Both the position numbers and the translations under genes were made by a program. A model generated the notes under the pieces. The model was not told where the DNA came from, searched no databases, and was given only the letters and a program-made list of their open reading frames with translations. A DNA stretch of 64,000 nucleotides from Bacteroidota bacterium (GTDB lineage Bacteria > Bacteroidota > Ignavibacteria > Ignavibacteriales > Ignavibacteriaceae). Within the stretch, counting starts at the first letter, position 1. Each line of letters opens with the position of its first letter. Where the stretch lies: assembly GCA_021813585.1 (NCBI GenBank), contig JAKAJV010000022.1, forward strand, positions 1 through 64,000, given 5' to 3'. This document shows positions 1 through 9,099 of the stretch, piece after piece.

Positions 1-67
1 TCCCACGAAAGTGGGAATCCATTTTTTATCATATTTTCGCATCTTGGATACCCGCTTTCGCGGGTAT
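1..67. repeat. REP-like pair of small palindromes
   Basis: Two compact hairpins sit side by side. Positions 1-16 form a 6-bp stem (TCCCAC/GTGGGA) with a GAAA loop. Positions 48-67 form an 8-bp stem (ATACCCGC/GCGGGTAT) with a TTTC loop. Perfect arms, four-base loops and an intergenic location are typical of dispersed REP-like elements. The window edge cuts the context, so the element may extend to the left. Confidence 0.6.
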
Positions 68-397
68 GACACTCAAGCTTTATAATTTTGCGTAACATGA
101 GTTAATAAAAAATCTTTTGAATCGGTATGCGATTTAATTATTTATTTTATAGTCCAAGTTCAAAAAAAATTGAACCGATTTAACTATTTACAAGATAGAA
201 CAAATTTCCGAATTAAAAAATGACGAGCGTAACATAAAACAATGAAGATGGGGGTAAAAAAAACTTCTCATACAATAAGTTAAATATAAAGTCATTTAAT
301 TAACGCATTACGCTGCTGAAAAAATTTATTTATAAATTTGGCTGCTAGCTATACATCAAATATTTAAAAGAATAATTAGAGAAACGGAGGATTACAT
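68..397. other. Intergenic region upstream of the DSD1-family gene
   Basis: AT-rich stretch with no convincing coding frame. It holds the leader of the gene at 398, including a good ribosome binding site (ACGGAGG, about 10 bases before the ATG). No clear promoter or structured RNA is visible. Confidence 0.4.
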
Positions 398-1510
398 ATG
401 GAAGCCAATAAAGGGAATAAATTTGAGCTGGAAACGCCCTGTATAATACTTGATCTGGAGACGGTTGAGAAAAACCTTAAGAAGATGAAGTCTCTTGCCG
501 AAAGTAAAGGTAAGAACCTCCGCCCTCATATAAAGACTCATAAATGTATAACCCTGGCAAAAAAGCAAATTGAATACGGAGCCATCGGCGTTTGTGCCGC
601 AAAGGTTTCGGAAGCAGAGAAGCTGGCCGAAGCCGGAATAAACGGGATACTATTAACCGGACCGTTCACCGGTAAGATAAATAGCGTCTTGCAAATTATT
701 TCAGTCAGTCCGGCGTTAATGGTTACGTTAGATCATCCTTCCGAAGCGGAAAATTTAAATACCGCGCTGCACAGCAAAGGCCTTAAGATTGATGTTTTGC
801 TTGATATTGATGCCGGGTTGAGAAGAACGGGCGTACAACCATCCGGTGCATTAAAACTAGCTGATTTTATCTTATCTAAAAAAAATCTGCGGCTGCGCGG
901 AATACAGGCCTATGCCGGGCATTTGCAGCATATCCTTTCCTTTAAGGAAAGAAAGGATGCTTCTTATAGAAGTCTTGGAGAAATTATTCCGATATTCAAT
1001 AAGCTGAAATCGGAGGTCGATGGCTTTTCAATATTCAGCGCATCGGGCACTGGAACATTTGAAATAGACAGCAGCATACCTGAAGTGACCGAGCATCAAG
1101 TAGGATCTTACGTATGCATGGACTCCGAATATCTTGCGGTTGATTCATCGGAAGACGGTAAGGGTTTTAAAACTTTCGATCCGGCACTAAGGCTGCTAAC
1201 GACTGTTGTAAGCGTTAACCAGAAAGGCTATGTTACGGTTGATGCCGGATTAAAATCGCTCTATAAGGACGGTGCGGTGCCGCAGGTTATTACTCCGGGA
1301 TTTTCAGAAATGAAATACGATTGGTTCGGCGATGAGTACGGGAAAATAATTTATCAAGCAGGCCAAAAAGCTCCCGTTCTTGGTACAGTACTGGAACTTA
1401 TTGTTTCCCATTGCGATCCTACCATTAATTTATTCGATCACTTTTTCATTACCCGGGGCGATAAAGTTGTAGATATCTGGCCGATTGAACTTAGGGGCTG
1501 CAGCCGTTAA
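398..1510 (+). CDS. DSD1-family PLP enzyme (D-threonine aldolase / D-serine dehydratase-like)
   Basis: A 370-residue fold-type III PLP enzyme. The N-terminal alanine-racemase-like barrel carries HIKTHK (about residue 45), whose lysine should form the PLP aldimine. The C-terminal beta domain has SHCDPT near residue 345, matching the His/Cys metal ligands of eukaryotic-type D-serine dehydratase and D-threonine aldolase. These enzymes cleave or deaminate D-3-hydroxy amino acids in the cytoplasm; which substrate is used here cannot be read from sequence. The ATG at 398 follows a strong ACGGAGG site. The gene stands alone, with a hairpin downstream and 400 bases before acsA. Confidence 0.8.
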   Translation: MEANKGNKFELETPCIILDLETVEKNLKKMKSLAESKGKNLRPHIKTHKCITLAKKQIEYGAIGVCAAKVSEAEKLAEAGINGILLTGPFTGKINSVLQIISVSPALMVTLDHPSEAENLNTALHSKGLKIDVLLDIDAGLRRTGVQPSGALKLADFILSKKNLRLRGIQAYAGHLQHILSFKERKDASYRSLGEIIPIFNKLKSEVDGFSIFSASGTGTFEIDSSIPEVTEHQVGSYVCMDSEYLAVDSSEDGKGFKTFDPALRLLTTVVSVNQKGYVTVDAGLKSLYKDGAVPQVITPGFSEMKYDWFGDEYGKIIYQAGQKAPVLGTVLELIVSHCDPTINLFDHFFITRGDKVVDIWPIELRGCSR

Positions 1511-1535
1511 CCGGAATTTATTTTAAATTGTTTGA

Positions 1536-1580
1536 TTGTTGGGCAGTATAATTTTTATCAAAGAAAAAGATGCCCAACAA
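1536..1580 (+). terminator. Hairpin after the DSD1-family gene
   Basis: A perfect 10-bp inverted repeat, TTGTTGGGCA (1536-1545) and TGCCCAACAA (1571-1580), with a 25-base loop, lies 26 bases after the stop codon. It has no run of T directly after it, so a Rho-independent terminator is possible but not certain. Confidence 0.4.
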
Positions 1581-1590
1581 AATGAATTAA

Positions 1591-1604
1591 GTAACTGAAG
1601 TTAC
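1591..1604. promoter_or_regulatory. 14-bp near-palindrome GTAACTGAAGTTAC
   Basis: Half sites GTAACT and AGTTAC are separated by GA. The same core, ACTGAAGTTAC, recurs upstream of the Hmc-like operon (32439-32452) and twice upstream of dsrM (52888-52901 and, reversed, 52994-53007). It lies about 310 bases before acsA. It could be an operator for a dimeric regulator or a dispersed repeat end. Confidence 0.4.
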
Positions 1605-1910
1605 ATTAAAATTATAAAAGGAGTCTTTAAGCTTTTTATCACAGTTAAACTATTTACTTTTATTTTTGGTATTGCTACTTTTAAAACAAAAAAGCGCTTA
1701 AAGTTGAACCGGACTTCTTACATCTCCAGTTCACGGCGAATAAGTTCAATTGACGGCGCGCTTCAGTACCATTGCGGGTTGGGAAGTTTTTACCTGCGTT
1801 TGTAGTCGGTTTAATTTTGCCTCAATGCTAATTTAAGATTAGTCGGCTGGGCATTGCATAGCAATGATTAATTTATTTTTATTTTCATAAAAGTTATTAG
1901 GAGTTATTCT
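1605..1910. other. acsA leader region
   Basis: About 300 bases without a coding frame, containing the acsA promoter region presumably. The only clear signal is the ribosome binding site AGGAGT at 1900-1905, just before the acsA ATG. No convincing -35/-10 pair can be assigned. Confidence 0.35.
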
Positions 1911-3941
1911 ATGGCTGATAAAAAAATTGAAGACGAGGTTTCGGAATCTCAAATAGCCGTCCACTGGAAAGAGGAGGATTATTTTGAGCCTGCTAAGGAC
2001 TTTAAAGCTCAAGCTAATCTTAAGGATGAAGAAATATTTAACAAATTCGGCATGGAAAATTTTCCTGAGTGCTTTACCGACTATGCCGAAATGCTCGATT
2101 GGTATAAGAAGTGGGATGCTGTTCTAGATTCAAGCAATCCTCCTTTCTTTAAGTGGTTTACCGGCGGCAAAATAAACGCTTCTTATAACTGCATCGACAG
2201 GCATCTGGCAGAATACAAAAATAAAACTGCAATTCATTTTGTGCCCGAACCCGAGGACGAAGCTATTCAGCATATTACCTTCCAGGAACTTTACATCAAA
2301 GTAAATGAGTTTGCTGCCCTGCTTAAAGACTTTTGCGGAGTTAAAGCCGGCGATACCGTAACACTCCATATGCCTATGATTCCCGAGATTGCAGTTGCAA
2401 TGCTTGCCTGCGCCAGGGTTGGCGCTATTCATTCGCAGGTATTTTCCGGCTTCTCCGGTAAGGCCTGCGGCGAAAGAGTTGCAGATGCAAAAAGCAAAGT
2501 ACTTATTACTGCCGACTCGTATTACAGAGCAGGCACACTTATAGACCATAAAGAGAAAGCAGATATAGCCTGTGAAGAAGCGTTGAAAGAAGGACAGAAA
2601 ATAGAAAAGGTTCTAATCTTCCAGCGTTATCCGGGCAAGTACTCTGCAAAAACTCCGCTTGTTGAAGGCCGGGATTATATTGTTAATGATATAATTAAAA
2701 ATTATTACCATAAAAAAGTAGAACCCGAACAGCTTCTCTCCGAGGGAACGCTTTTCATCATGTACACTTCCGGCTCAACCGGTAAGCCGAAAGGTGCTCA
2801 GCATTCCATCGGCGGATATTTATCCTATGTTACCGGGACATCAAAATATATTCAGGACATTCATCCCGAAGATGTTTACTGGTGCATGGCGGATATCGGA
2901 TGGATTACCGGACATTCTTATATTATATACGGACCGCTTGCGCTTGCCGCATCAACAGTAATCTATGAAGGCGTACCAACACATCCCGACGCAGGCAGGC
3001 CGTGGCGTATTGCCGAGGAGCTTGATGTAAATATATTCCATACTTCGCCCACTGCTATACGGGCTTTGCGGCGGGTTGGCCCGGATGAGCCTGCAAAATA
3101 CAAATATCATTTTAAGCACATGACTACAGTCGGCGAGCCCATTGAGCCTGAAGTGTGGAGATGGTACTACAATGTTGTGGGAAAGAAAGAAGCTGCTATT
3201 GTTGATACCTGGTGGCAGACTGAGACCGGCGGATTTTTGTGCTCGACAATTCCCGGTGTGCATAAAATGAAACCGGGCAGCGCCGGCCCGGGCGTACCGG
3301 GTATATATCCTATTATTTTTGATGAAGACGGAAAGCCCTTGCCTGCAGGCAGCGGTAGGGCCGGAAACATTTGTATTCAAAATCCGTGGCCCGGAAGAAT
3401 GCTTACCATTTGGGGAGATGATGAAAGGTTTATAAAGCAGTATTACCAGCGTTATAATAAGGACCCGAAAAGTAAAGACTGGCATGACTGGCCTTACTTT
3501 GCGGGTGACGGTGCGGTAGAAGCCCCTGACGGATACTTCAGGATTCTGGGAAGAATAGACGACGTAATAAACGTTGCCGGTCATCGCCTAGGCACAAAGG
3601 AATTGGAATCTGCCGCACTTATGTGTGCAGAAGTTGGAGAGGCTGCAGTTGTTCCGGTTGCGGACCCTATTAAAGGAAAAGTCCCGCATATTTTTGTTTC
3701 ATTAAAGCCGGGATTTATTCCAAGTGCCGAATTAGAAAAGAAAGTTTCCGGTACACTTGCCCGCGAAATCGGACCTATTGCTAAGCCAGGTAAAGTATGG
3801 ATTGTTTCGGATATGCCTAAGACACGTTCCGGAAAAATTATGCGCAGAATTCTATCTGCAATTGCCAACAAACAAAATGTGGGAGATATTACTACTCTTG
3901 CTAATCCGCAGGTTGTAGAAGAAATTCAAAAGATGGCGTAA
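1911..3941 (+). CDS. acsA: Acetyl-CoA synthetase (AMP-forming)
   Basis: A 676-residue ANL-superfamily enzyme converting acetate, ATP and CoA to acetyl-CoA through acetyl-AMP. The ATP-binding P-loop YTSGSTGKPKG lies near residue 285, the WWQTETGG motif near 430, and the C-terminal catalytic motif PKTRSGKIMRR near 636, whose SGK lysine is the residue known to be reversibly acetylated in Acs enzymes. Length is normal. The downstream genes are a protein acetyltransferase, an AcuB-like CBS-ACT protein and a deacetylase, so this enzyme is the likely target of that modification system. AGGAGT precedes the ATG. Confidence 0.96.
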   Translation: MADKKIEDEVSESQIAVHWKEEDYFEPAKDFKAQANLKDEEIFNKFGMENFPECFTDYAEMLDWYKKWDAVLDSSNPPFFKWFTGGKINASYNCIDRHLAEYKNKTAIHFVPEPEDEAIQHITFQELYIKVNEFAALLKDFCGVKAGDTVTLHMPMIPEIAVAMLACARVGAIHSQVFSGFSGKACGERVADAKSKVLITADSYYRAGTLIDHKEKADIACEEALKEGQKIEKVLIFQRYPGKYSAKTPLVEGRDYIVNDIIKNYYHKKVEPEQLLSEGTLFIMYTSGSTGKPKGAQHSIGGYLSYVTGTSKYIQDIHPEDVYWCMADIGWITGHSYIIYGPLALAASTVIYEGVPTHPDAGRPWRIAEELDVNIFHTSPTAIRALRRVGPDEPAKYKYHFKHMTTVGEPIEPEVWRWYYNVVGKKEAAIVDTWWQTETGGFLCSTIPGVHKMKPGSAGPGVPGIYPIIFDEDGKPLPAGSGRAGNICIQNPWPGRMLTIWGDDERFIKQYYQRYNKDPKSKDWHDWPYFAGDGAVEAPDGYFRILGRIDDVINVAGHRLGTKELESAALMCAEVGEAAVVPVADPIKGKVPHIFVSLKPGFIPSAELEKKVSGTLAREIGPIAKPGKVWIVSDMPKTRSGKIMRRILSAIANKQNVGDITTLANPQVVEEIQKMA

Positions 3942-3954
3942 GCACTTCTTCCCG

Positions 3955-4133
3955 AGGAGGTTCCTTTAACTTGCCTACCGGCAGAGCGTGTTGCAGAACT
4001 CGAGTGCAGGGCAGTCATGGTCCAAACCATGACTGAATTGTGAGTTTTTTATGTCACGGAATGGTCCGTGACATCCCAGTTTTACAGTTCTGCAACACGC
4101 TCTACCGGCAGGCAGGCTTGTTTGGAACCTCCT
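3955..4133. repeat. Nested palindromic element between acsA and the acetyltransferase gene
   Basis: A layered inverted repeat. The outer arms AGGAGGTTCC (3955-3964) and GGAACCTCCT (4124-4133) are perfect. Inside, 3973-4000 pairs with 4086-4113 at 26 of 28 positions. The centre holds two further 10-bp hairpins, 4012-4035 and 4051-4074. The whole would fold into a three-way junction. The arm end CTACCGGCAGGCAGGC is close to a sequence in the candidate 6S RNA (23814-23834). It resembles a non-autonomous mobile palindrome. Confidence 0.75.
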
Positions 4134-4177
4134 TATTTTTTATTTTCAGTTGTATTTTATTTGGAAAAGAGAATTGT

Positions 4178-6595
4178 ATGTTCCGCATAATACCGGAGGG
4201 ACTCAATTATAAAGAGCACGTTCTTTTAAAGAACGGACAGGGACTTTATTTAAAACCTGCCACACCTAAAGATATACCGATTGTTGAATCTTTTATGAAG
4301 CGAATATCCAGGGAGAGCCTTAGAATGCGCTTTATGGTCTCTATGTCCGAAGTTTCCCAGAATACGATTAAGGAACTATGCAGCGGCAACTTTACGCAGA
4401 AAGGATGCCTTCTTGCAATTACCGGTGAAGATGAAGATAAGAAGGTTGTTGGACTTAGCAATTACACTGCAATGGGCAACGGCCGTTCGGCCGAGGTTGC
4501 TTTTTTAATAGAAGATGCCTACCAGGGAAAGGGCATTGGAACACTCCTTTTGGAAAGGATGGCCGGCCTTGCCGCAGCAAACGGATTTGTTGAAATGGAA
4601 GCAGAGATCCTTCCTGAAAATCAATCGATGATAAATTTAATGAAGGACTCCGGCTTCCAGAGCCACCAGGTTTGGAGTTCCGATACGGTACATATGGAAT
4701 TACCTGTTAACGGCGCTGCAGCTTTGTGGGAACGGGCAGACCTAAGGGAAAGGATCGCAGTTGCAAATTCGCTCCTTCCGCTTCTGCGCCCTAAGGTTGT
4801 TGCAGTAGTCGGAGCTTCGAGAGATTCTTCTTCTATAGGCAACATGATTTTTAAGAATATACTTTCCGCAGGCTACAGCGGAACGGTGTATCCTGTAAAT
4901 CCCCAGGCAGTTTCCGTTAACGGAATAAAAGCCTATTCATCGGTTAAAGATTTACCCGACAATCCGGATTTGGCCGTAATAGCAGTGCGTGCTGAAAAAG
5001 TTCAGGAAGTTGCCGAGGAAGTAATAGAAGCCGGTGCAAAAGGACTTGTAGTTGTATCTGCCGGCTTTGCGGATTCCGGTAACGAAGGAATGGAAAGACA
5101 GAAAAAACTTACCGGGCTGGTTCGCGCTCGAGGAGTAAGGCTGCTGGGGCCTGGCTGCCTCGGTCTTATGAACACCGACGGCGAAGTTCGGCTTAATGCC
5201 AGTCTTGCACCTAAAATAATGCCTCCCGGTCAGGCGGGGTTCTTCTCTCACTCGGCTGCTCTCGGATTGGTTATTCTTGAATATGCCCTGGAGAAGGGAA
5301 TAGGATTTACTACGTTTGTTTCTGCAGGCAACCGGGCAGATGTTTCCGGCAACGATTTCCTTCAATACTGGGAAGAGGATTTAAACACGAAGATGGCCAT
5401 TCTCTATCTGGAAACATTCGGGAATCCCAGAAGGTTTGTACGTATTGCAAGAAGGATGACTTATAAGAAGCCTATCCTTTGTGTAAAGAGCGCAAGGAGT
5501 ATTGCAGGCCGTAAAACAGCCGAGGAGAAAAGCGGCGCCCATGCAGGCGGAGTGCAGGAAGTGGAAGCATTATTCCAGCAGACTGGAATTATACTTGCCC
5601 CTACTCTTGAAGATCTCTTTGATGTCGCTCTTGTTTTATCGTACCAGCCTTTGCCTAGAGGCAACAAGGTAAGCATTATTGCAAACTCTGCAGGTATGGC
5701 TACGCTTTTTGCAGATGCATGCGAGATGAACGATTTAAAAATAGACGGGCCGGGTGTTGTAAATCTTGGAGCTTTCACTTCTCCTGAAATGTACGAGTTC
5801 ACGGTTACGGATGCGCTTCTTAACGAGAACGTCGATTCGCTTTTGGTAGGCTTTGCCTGCGTGGGCAACTGCAGCGCAGAGACAATTGCAGAAGCAATCA
5901 AGCGGGGCGTAATTTCTGTTGAGGAAAAAACCGGAATTGAAAAGCCGGTACTGCTCTGCCTTATGGGAGCCACGGGCACTATATCGGTTTTTAACGGAGT
6001 GAAGAATAAAAATAATAAAAGGAAATTCCCTTCCTTCCGGTTCCCGGAGCTTGCCGTTAACGCTTTAAGCAGAATAGTAAGGTACGTGGAATTTAAAAAG
6101 CAGCCTCTGGGCAAGCTTATCTGGTACGAAGATGTAAAGGCGAACGATGCCAGGCAGCTTGTGCAGGAAATCCTTTCCCGCTCAGATTCAGCCCGGCAAA
6201 TTGTGGAATTAAACATCGAATCTTCGAAGCGGCTTTTAAACTGCTTCGGGATTTTAACATCGGGCAGCGTAACAAAAACATTGCAAACTATCGGCATTCA
6301 GGTTAGGCCCGATCCGCTGTTTGGACCTCTGATTGAAATTAAAATATTGGAGTCTCAAACCATCCTCCGGATTACTCCTTTAACCGATAGGGATATTGAA
6401 GAGACTATACAGGAGATGGGTATTGAAAGGCATAAAGGTGTTTGCCAGATTCTAGGCAGGCTTTCCCAGATGATAGAGGAGATACCGTGGCTTTGGTCCT
6501 TAAAAGCGGAGTTAACTCCCGGGGATAGCCCGTCATTGAGTGAAGATATTTTAATTGAAATAAAATCCGGCGGTGCTGAAAGGCCAAGTTACTGA
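4178..6595 (+). CDS. Protein lysine acetyltransferase: GNAT plus NDP-forming acyl-CoA synthetase
   Basis: A protein of about 805 residues. An N-terminal GNAT domain (about residues 20-165, acetyl-CoA loop YQGKGIGTLLLERM) precedes an acyl-CoA synthetase (NDP-forming) CoA-binding domain starting at VVAVVGASRDSSSIGN, a ligase-CoA domain and a C-terminal ATP-grasp-like remnant. Pat/PatZ-type acetyltransferases combine the same parts and inactivate Acs by acetylating its SGK lysine; here GNAT comes first, as in the type II architecture. The ATG at 4178 (behind GGAAAAGA) is preferred over an in-frame ATG at 4040, which would translate part of the palindromic element. It fills the AcuA slot of an acs-acuABC arrangement. 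Confidence 0.85.
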   Translation: MFRIIPEGLNYKEHVLLKNGQGLYLKPATPKDIPIVESFMKRISRESLRMRFMVSMSEVSQNTIKELCSGNFTQKGCLLAITGEDEDKKVVGLSNYTAMGNGRSAEVAFLIEDAYQGKGIGTLLLERMAGLAAANGFVEMEAEILPENQSMINLMKDSGFQSHQVWSSDTVHMELPVNGAAALWERADLRERIAVANSLLPLLRPKVVAVVGASRDSSSIGNMIFKNILSAGYSGTVYPVNPQAVSVNGIKAYSSVKDLPDNPDLAVIAVRAEKVQEVAEEVIEAGAKGLVVVSAGFADSGNEGMERQKKLTGLVRARGVRLLGPGCLGLMNTDGEVRLNASLAPKIMPPGQAGFFSHSAALGLVILEYALEKGIGFTTFVSAGNRADVSGNDFLQYWEEDLNTKMAILYLETFGNPRRFVRIARRMTYKKPILCVKSARSIAGRKTAEEKSGAHAGGVQEVEALFQQTGIILAPTLEDLFDVALVLSYQPLPRGNKVSIIANSAGMATLFADACEMNDLKIDGPGVVNLGAFTSPEMYEFTVTDALLNENVDSLLVGFACVGNCSAETIAEAIKRGVISVEEKTGIEKPVLLCLMGATGTISVFNGVKNKNNKRKFPSFRFPELAVNALSRIVRYVEFKKQPLGKLIWYEDVKANDARQLVQEILSRSDSARQIVELNIESSKRLLNCFGILTSGSVTKTLQTIGIQVRPDPLFGPLIEIKILESQTILRITPLTDRDIEETIQEMGIERHKGVCQILGRLSQMIEEIPWLWSLKAELTPGDSPSLSEDILIEIKSGGAERPSY

Positions 6596-6631
6596 TTGTT
6601 AAAAATTTTCAAAAAGAATTAAGAGGATTTT

Positions 6632-7261
6632 ATGTTAATACGCGAAGTAATGAAATCCGATCCGGTTTGGATTAGTCCTTCAATCAAATTATCCGACGCA
6701 TATAAGCTAATGATAGAAAAAAGTATCCGGCATATACCGGTTGTTGATAACGAGAAGCTTGCAGGTGTAGTAACGGATAGAGATCTACGGCTGGCAACAA
6801 GCACGCTTTCGGAACATCCGTTCGACCCGGAAGCTGCTGTGGGTGAAGTAATGAGTCATCCTGTAAAGACTGCTCATCCGAATGACCCGGTTGAATTAGC
6901 TACACAGACTATGAGAGAATTAAAGATAGGCTGCCTTCCGGTTATTGAGGACATGAAGCTGGTAGGCATTGTTACCGTTACTGATTTGCTGGATGCATTG
7001 CTGCTGCTTACGGGAATTCATCAGCCTTCCGGTAGGCTGGATATAAGATTACCGAACCGTCCGGGCGAGCTGGCAAGATTAGCCGCTCTACTGGCAGAAA
7101 GAAAAATAAATATTCATTCCATACTTTCTTACCCCGAGTCGGATAATAAAATGCGGCTTGTTCTAAGGGTAGGCTCAATAGAAATTAAATCTATTGCCCA
7201 AGCTTTGTGCAACGCCGGTTTCCAAGTAATATGGCCGATTCATATAGCATGTGTAAAATAA
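6632..7261 (+). CDS. acuB: AcuB-like CBS-pair and ACT domain protein
   Basis: 209 residues: two CBS motifs (about 1-125; DPVWISPSIKLSDAYKLM and HPVKTAHPNDPVELA) followed by an ACT domain (about 135-205, LDIRLPNRPGELARLAALLA). In Bacillus subtilis, AcuB is the CBS-ACT member of the acuABC operon; its biochemical role is still unclear. CBS pairs usually sense adenine nucleotides and ACT domains small metabolites, so it may report energy or carbon state to the acetylation system. It overlaps the deacetylase gene by 13 bases. Confidence 0.85.
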   Translation: MLIREVMKSDPVWISPSIKLSDAYKLMIEKSIRHIPVVDNEKLAGVVTDRDLRLATSTLSEHPFDPEAAVGEVMSHPVKTAHPNDPVELATQTMRELKIGCLPVIEDMKLVGIVTVTDLLDALLLLTGIHQPSGRLDIRLPNRPGELARLAALLAERKINIHSILSYPESDNKMRLVLRVGSIEIKSIAQALCNAGFQVIWPIHIACVK

Positions 7262-8382
7262 TTTATCATCCGGGATACTGCAAATACGATCTTGGACCCG
7301 GGCATCCGTTTGATCCGAGACGCGTGGAGATGGTGCTCGATCTGCTGAAGGAGTACGGTTATTTAAAAGAGCCGATTAAGCCGGACATAGTGCAGCCTAA
7401 TGATCTGCTTTCAATACACGATCAAACATATATTAACGTTGTTGAAGCCGCAAGCCGCGGTGAAAAAATTTTAAATATAGAAGATTACGGGCTAGGAACG
7501 ATTGACAACCCGGTTTCTTTAGGCATGGCAGTAGGCGCGCGTTACCAGGCCGGGGGCACCTTGCTGGGCGCCCGTCTTTTAATTGAAAAGAAAGCGGAAA
7601 AGGTTTTACAGCTTGGCGGCGGTTTCCATCATGCCAGAAGAAGAATGGCGGAAGGGTTTTGTATTTACAACGACGTTGCTCTGGCCATTAAAGAAATGAC
7701 AAACGCCGGATGGCATGTCGCTTATCTGGATATGGATGTGCATCACGGAGACGGTGTGCAGGAAATATTTTATGATGCTGAAAACGTAATGACAATCTCA
7801 ATCCACGAATCGGGAGAATATTTATTCCCGGGCACCGGCTGGCTTAACGAGCTGGGTAAAGGGATGGGCAGATCATTAAAGCTTAACCTGCCTCTTGAGC
7901 CTTTTACAGAAGGCGAGTCGTATATTGAAGTGCTCGACGGGATTCTGCCGAAGGCTTTATCGTGGTTTAAGCCAGATGCTATTGTTGTACAGGCAGGCGC
8001 CGATGCGCATTTCTCCGATCCTTTAGCCGACTTGCTGCTTACAACTCAAGACTTCGAAAAGTATTTCCGCAGAATAATCAGACTAACGGATGAGTATTGC
8101 CGAGGTAAGGCGTTGTTTACATTAGGCGGCGGATATTCATTAACCGCAGCTCCTAGAATATGGACAATTCTTTACATGGTTCTATTAAACATCGATATTC
8201 CCGCCGAGCTTCCTTTAAGCTGGAAGGAGCGCTGGGAGAAAAAAATAGGCAAGCAGCTCCCAGATTTTCTCCACGATGTTTATCCCGCTTTCGATCCGGT
8301 CCAAAGAAAAGAAGAGATAAGCCGGAATAACAGAGAGCTTGTTCACCGGCTGCTGGATGCGGTAATTGCCGATTGGCTTTGA
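7249..8382 (+). CDS. acuC: AcuC-like class I protein deacetylase
   Basis: A histone-deacetylase-fold enzyme of about 377 residues. The active-site signatures are present: GGFHHARRRMAEGFCIYND (catalytic His pair) and YLDMDVHHGDGVQEIF (zinc ligands), plus the glycine-rich LGGGYS near the end. It should remove acetyl groups from Acs and restore its activity. The ATG at 7249 is chosen because MCKIIYHPGYCKYDLG is the expected start of the fold. A longer start at 7207 would lie wholly inside acuB. Translational coupling with acuB is likely. Confidence 0.9.
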   Translation: MCKIIYHPGYCKYDLGPGHPFDPRRVEMVLDLLKEYGYLKEPIKPDIVQPNDLLSIHDQTYINVVEAASRGEKILNIEDYGLGTIDNPVSLGMAVGARYQAGGTLLGARLLIEKKAEKVLQLGGGFHHARRRMAEGFCIYNDVALAIKEMTNAGWHVAYLDMDVHHGDGVQEIFYDAENVMTISIHESGEYLFPGTGWLNELGKGMGRSLKLNLPLEPFTEGESYIEVLDGILPKALSWFKPDAIVVQAGADAHFSDPLADLLLTTQDFEKYFRRIIRLTDEYCRGKALFTLGGGYSLTAAPRIWTILYMVLLNIDIPAELPLSWKERWEKKIGKQLPDFLHDVYPAFDPVQRKEEISRNNRELVHRLLDAVIADWL

Positions 8383-8520
8383 TATTTAACTGCGTATTGG
8401 GCGACAATACCTTTCTGAAAAAAGTTTAAAGAAATTTTTACCTTTTAAAAAATGTTACGTATTAAAATATTTTTAACTAAATTGTTCCTGCTTTAATAAT
8501 AGCTCTAAAAATAATTGAAG

Positions 8521-9087
8521 ATGAAATTTTACTCTATACTTCTTTCGCTTTGCATTGCTGCCGTATTTGCTTTAATAGGCTGTAAAGGCAAACAAAGCGA
8601 AATACAGCGAACCGATAGTAAGCCGGACTCCACAGTTACTATCATTGATAAAATAAAACCCGATACGTTAAAAATGCCCCCGGTTAAGAATAGTGTTAAG
8701 CTGGTTGTTAAAAATAAAACGGGAAAATCTTTGTGGCTTACAAATGCCGCAGGCACATTTAACAAGAAGATAATGAAACTGGGAGATGAAGACAGCGTTT
8801 ATTCATCGGTACATTCTCCAAACGGAAAGTATTTGGCGTTTGTTGTTTACAATACTGCAGGGCATAGCCCTCTTACAACTTCGCACGTATGGATTGCCGG
8901 TACCGACGGTGAGAGTTTAAGTGAAGTTGTGCTTCCTTCACCCGGTGAAAGATTTTCAACTTATAATCCGAAGTGGAAAAATGATGATTTGTTAATCGTA
9001 ACCGGCGTAACATTAACCCGCATGGAAGGTCAAAAGTATTTATTTAATATTAATTCCAAAAAAATTGAAGTTCTAGGATCAAAATAG
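8521..9087 (+). CDS. Hypothetical lipoprotein
   Basis: About 188 residues with a lipoprotein signal: a short basic start, hydrophobic core and lipobox ALIGC, with the cysteine near residue 21. The mature part has a polar linker then a beta-rich region (SVKLVVKNKTGKSLWL, SSVHSPNGKYLAFVVYN) that resembles WD40/TolB-like beta-propeller blades, too short for a full propeller. ATG at 8521 is preferred over TTG at 8515. It sits 12 bases before the T9SS cargo gene and may be co-expressed. No function can be assigned. Confidence 0.7.
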   Translation: MKFYSILLSLCIAAVFALIGCKGKQSEIQRTDSKPDSTVTIIDKIKPDTLKMPPVKNSVKLVVKNKTGKSLWLTNAAGTFNKKIMKLGDEDSVYSSVHSPNGKYLAFVVYNTAGHSPLTTSHVWIAGTDGESLSEVVLPSPGERFSTYNPKWKNDDLLIVTGVTLTRMEGQKYLFNINSKKIEVLGSK

Positions 9088-9099
9088 AAACGAGAAATT

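Noticed and set aside
2952-3584. Minus-strand frame of 210 codons within acsA
   Set aside because: Fully antisense to the conserved catalytic core of acsA.
4040-4177. Upstream ATG extension of the acetyltransferase gene
   Set aside because: It would translate one side of the nested palindrome, giving 46 residues unlike any GNAT N terminus; ATG 4178 has a suitable ribosome binding site.
5461-6297. Long minus-strand frame of 278 codons inside the acetyltransferase gene
   Set aside because: Antisense shadow of a clear coding gene; the protein is serine/leucine-rich without domain features or a ribosome binding site.
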